This document shows positions 13,845 through 14,928 of a stretch of 14,928 nt of DNA, one piece after another. The position numbers were made by a program, and so were the translations under genes. The notes beneath the pieces were generated by a model. The model was not told the DNA's origin. It did not search any database and saw only the letters and a list, made by a program, of their open reading frames with translations. This stretch comes from an uncultured Bacteroidales bacterium. Lineage in GTDB: Bacteria > Bacteroidota > Bacteroidia > Bacteroidales > F082. The stretch's first letter is position 1. Every line of letters begins with the position of its first letter. The stretch lies in the NCBI GenBank assembly GCA_937877465.1, contig CALFIT010000214.1:1-14928 (forward strand). Reading direction: 5' to 3'.

Positions 13845-13934
13845 ACTATCGTCGGAAATTGGATTTATGATTTCAGTTACGCTGTGTTTGACGGGAAGAT
13901 ATGATGTTATTTGAAGCAGTTTGAGAAAGGTTGA
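13845..13934 (+). pseudogene. Decayed second copy of the lpxH 3' end
   Basis: In frame from 13845 this reads TIVGNWIYDFSYAVFDG, 15 of 17 residues identical to LpxH residues 224-240 (TVVGNWIYDFTYAVFDG). It then hits TGA at 13902, followed by a DNA tail still similar to the lpxH end (TTGAAGCAGTTTGAG against TTGAAGCGATTTGAG) up to a TGA at 13932. Most nucleotide differences in the matching part are third-position changes, as between orthologues from different strains rather than a fresh duplicate. It follows the Bro-N stop by 37 bases. Weaker similarity may extend back to about 13820. Confidence 0.8.
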
Positions 13935-13946
13935 AACAGCTATAGT

Positions 13947-14168
13947 TTATAGTTTAAAACAACTGTATGAGCCATCGCCATAAATAGTATTTAATTTGTA
14001 TTCAAGCTGCGAACAACTCTTTACATTTTCCGCGTCAGGATTAAATAGCCCTTCCGAATAAGAACCATCATTATAATAATGAGTGCATCTACACACTTTC
14101 GTTTTGCTACAACTCACAAGCAATAGACTTGTCACACAAAATGCAAAAACAACAACAAATTTCTTCAT
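13947..14168 (-). CDS. Small Cys-rich lipoprotein
   Basis: No family is recognised. From the chosen Met the 73-residue product starts MKKFVVVFAFCVTSLLLVSC, a lipoprotein signal with lipobox L-V-S-C20; an in-frame ATG four codons upstream is possible but gives a less typical n-region. The mature part is about 50 residues with four further cysteines (CRC, then two single Cys) and two related segments, YYNDGSYSEG and IYGDGSYSC, suggesting a small disulfide-bonded fold with an internal duplication. The DNA is AT-rich compared with the operons to the left, suggesting acquired DNA. No promoter was recognised in 14181-14246. Confidence 0.6.
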   Translation of the reverse strand: MKKFVVVFAFCVTSLLLVSCSKTKVCRCTHYYNDGSYSEGLFNPDAENVKSCSQLEYKLNTIYGDGSYSCFKL

Positions 14169-14246
14169 AGTAGTAACCATATAATATACTCTTTATCTCT
14201 ATTACAACAATTTGTTTACAAAATCGAAATACTTCAAAATCTGAAA

Positions 14247-14429
14247 TCAACGTACTGCATTGACTTCTGCCGCAATCTCTTCATCCGTCATCATCGGAGA
14301 AGTAGGACAAGACTTGACGGATCTCTCAATCGATGCCCGTCGTGGGCGCACCTTCCATCCCATACGAGCAAACAGTTCCTCCATCAGACTCAAATCACGT
14401 GGCGGAATCGAAACAACATAATCTTCCAT
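14247..14429 (-). CDS. Small antitoxin-like protein
   Basis: The 60-residue product MEDYVVSIPPRDLSLMEELF, then ARMGWKVRPRR, an S/P-rich linker and MTDEEIAAEVNAVR, resembles small Bacteroidales proteins annotated as antitoxins: an N-terminal strand and helix ending in MGW, then a short acidic C-terminal helix. Relatives are normally followed by a RelE- or PIN-type toxin, but none lies downstream on this strand, where only the small lipoprotein is found. It has a -7 box 25 bases upstream (14455-14462). The coding call is fair; the function is a resemblance by eye only. Confidence 0.55.
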   Translation of the reverse strand: MEDYVVSIPPRDLSLMEELFARMGWKVRPRRASIERSVKSCPTSPMMTDEEIAAEVNAVR

Positions 14430-14454
14430 AACTATTACCTTTTGTATTATGCTG

Positions 14455-14462
14455 CAAAATTA
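14455..14462 (-). promoter_or_regulatory. -7 box for the antitoxin-like gene
   Basis: The minus strand reads TAATTTTG followed by CAGC, matching TAnnTTTG, 25 bases from the ATG at 14429. A TTTTG lies upstream but with too short a spacer. Confidence 0.55.
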
Positions 14463-14545
14463 CAACTTTTTCGCAAAAGAGAATTGTTTCACAAAAAATC
14501 CCTGTTTTCCCAAAAAACCGATTCTTTTGTCACCCGCCTGCTTTC

Positions 14546-14734
14546 TCATTCATCCGAATACACCTTGCAGAAATTGCAATCCAAAATATCGCAAAGCCTC
14601 GAAAGAGTCTCGGTGTTCACCCATTGGCTCTCGAAAAGGTGATAGATGTTCTGCCGCGAGCAATGCAGCTTGCGGGCCAGCCACGCCACGGTGCGCTCCT
14701 GCCGAGCGAGTTCGGCTTTGACAAGATGCCCAGT
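14546..14734 (-). pseudogene. 5'-truncated XRE-like HTH regulator
   Basis: The minus-strand frame reads TGHLVKAELARQERTVAWLA, RKLHCSRQNIYHLFESQWVN, then TETLSRLCDILDCNFCKVYS and DE before TGA, 62 residues. This matches small Bacteroidales helix-turn-helix proteins (HIGxLI...ERSVTWFARKLxCxRxNVYKIF type) over nearly their whole DNA-binding domain. No start codon precedes it: the frame hits TGA at 14737-14735, and a REP-like palindrome begins at 14738. Only the first few residues of the gene and its promoter seem lost, so the repeat insertion or a rearrangement has cut off the start. Because the frame lacks an ATG it is easily missed by gene finders. The HTH assignment is by eye. Confidence 0.65.
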
Positions 14735-14737
14735 TCA

Positions 14738-14784
14738 GGCGGATTTGCAATCCGCCGTAATGGAATATGAGGATTTGCAATCCG
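14738..14784. repeat. REP-like palindromic repeat pair
   Basis: GGCGGATTTGCAATCCGCC (14738-14756) is a perfect 8-bp inverted repeat around TGC. A second copy of the core, GGATTTGCAATCC, is at 14771-14783, after a 14-base spacer. Such paired GGATTTGCAATCC units recur in many Bacteroidota genomes and are reminiscent of REP elements mobilised by RAYT (IS200-like) transposases. The recurrence is from memory, and no transposase is in the window. Confidence 0.65.
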
Positions 14785-14928
14785 ATTTTTTTCGGCAGGC
14801 GTTGCATTACATTCCACACCTGCCTGTCGCCCATGCGGGGCTGGGCCTGACGGGGTGCTGAGTCGCTGCTGTAGGTCGCTGCTGCCCGAAGCTGCGCTGC
14901 GCTTGCATCGGGTTAATGAAATGGCGTC
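14785..14928. other. GC-rich repeat-like edge region, no gene
   Basis: No convincing coding frame is seen. Inverted repeats are present: GGCAGG (14794-14799)/CCTGCC (14819-14824) and CCCGAAGC (14885-14892)/GCATCGGG (14905-14912, one internal mismatch). GTCGCTGCTG occurs twice (14862-14871 and 14875-14884). This looks like a continuation of the repeat element that starts at 14738, cut by the window edge. Confidence 0.45.

Noticed and set aside
14550..14861. Overlapping frames on both strands containing ADLQS- or GLQI-type segments
   Set aside because: These segments are translations of the REP-like GGATTTGCAATCC repeat, a common source of false hypothetical proteins in Bacteroidota.

Overview
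The window looks like DNA from a member of the Bacteroidales (Bacteroidota), probably Prevotella-like. Reasons: repeated -7 promoter boxes of the Bacteroidota type (TAnnTTTG, often followed by CAGCC or CGGC), no obvious Shine-Dalgarno sequences, SPII lipoproteins, a GIN-domain (DUF2807) protein, an OmpP1/FadL-type protein, and an lpxK-punA gene pair. No RNA gene, insertion sequence with a transposase, or CRISPR array was seen.

Layout. (1) 1-1821: divergent parA (minus) and surE (plus). SurE stops abruptly before its usual C-terminal strands. Both genes use the Ile codon ATA often (about 12 of 27 in parA, 5 of 11 in surE, counted by eye), unlike everything to the right. (2) 1822-2317: an AT-richer scar with an orphan Bacteroidota-type promoter, a truncated HEPN toxin gene and its intact-looking MNT antitoxin partner. 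(3) 2419-8236: mazG (minus) divergent from a plus-strand cell-envelope block: a PagL-like outer-membrane deacylase, a GIN-domain lipoprotein, a very unusual aromatic/His/Ser-rich lipoprotein, and an OmpP1/FadL-type barrel. (4) 8295-10273: a minus-strand operon of a Nif3-family protein and a coiled-coil zinc-ribbon protein (COG1579 type) with a repetitive Lys/Ala/Glu tail. (5) 10328-12946: a tightly overlapping plus-strand operon lpxK-punA-lpxH, combining lipid A synthesis and purine salvage. (6) 12962-14928: accessory DNA. A DinD-like Bro-N gene sits between the end of lpxH and a second, decayed and divergent copy of the lpxH 3' end. It is followed by a small Cys-rich lipoprotein, a small antitoxin-like gene, and an XRE-like regulator whose start is cut off by a REP-like palindromic repeat.

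Working together: lpxK and lpxH make lipid A and the PagL-like protein may trim it. MazG, SurE and punA act on nucleotides. The lipoproteins and OmpP1 are envelope components. The most notable structural observations are the junction at about 1821, the duplicated lpxH tail around the Bro-N gene, promoter/palindrome combinations embedded in coding sequence, and the REP-truncated regulator. I see no clear, complete new multi-gene system. The best leads are the junctions and the odd proteins.
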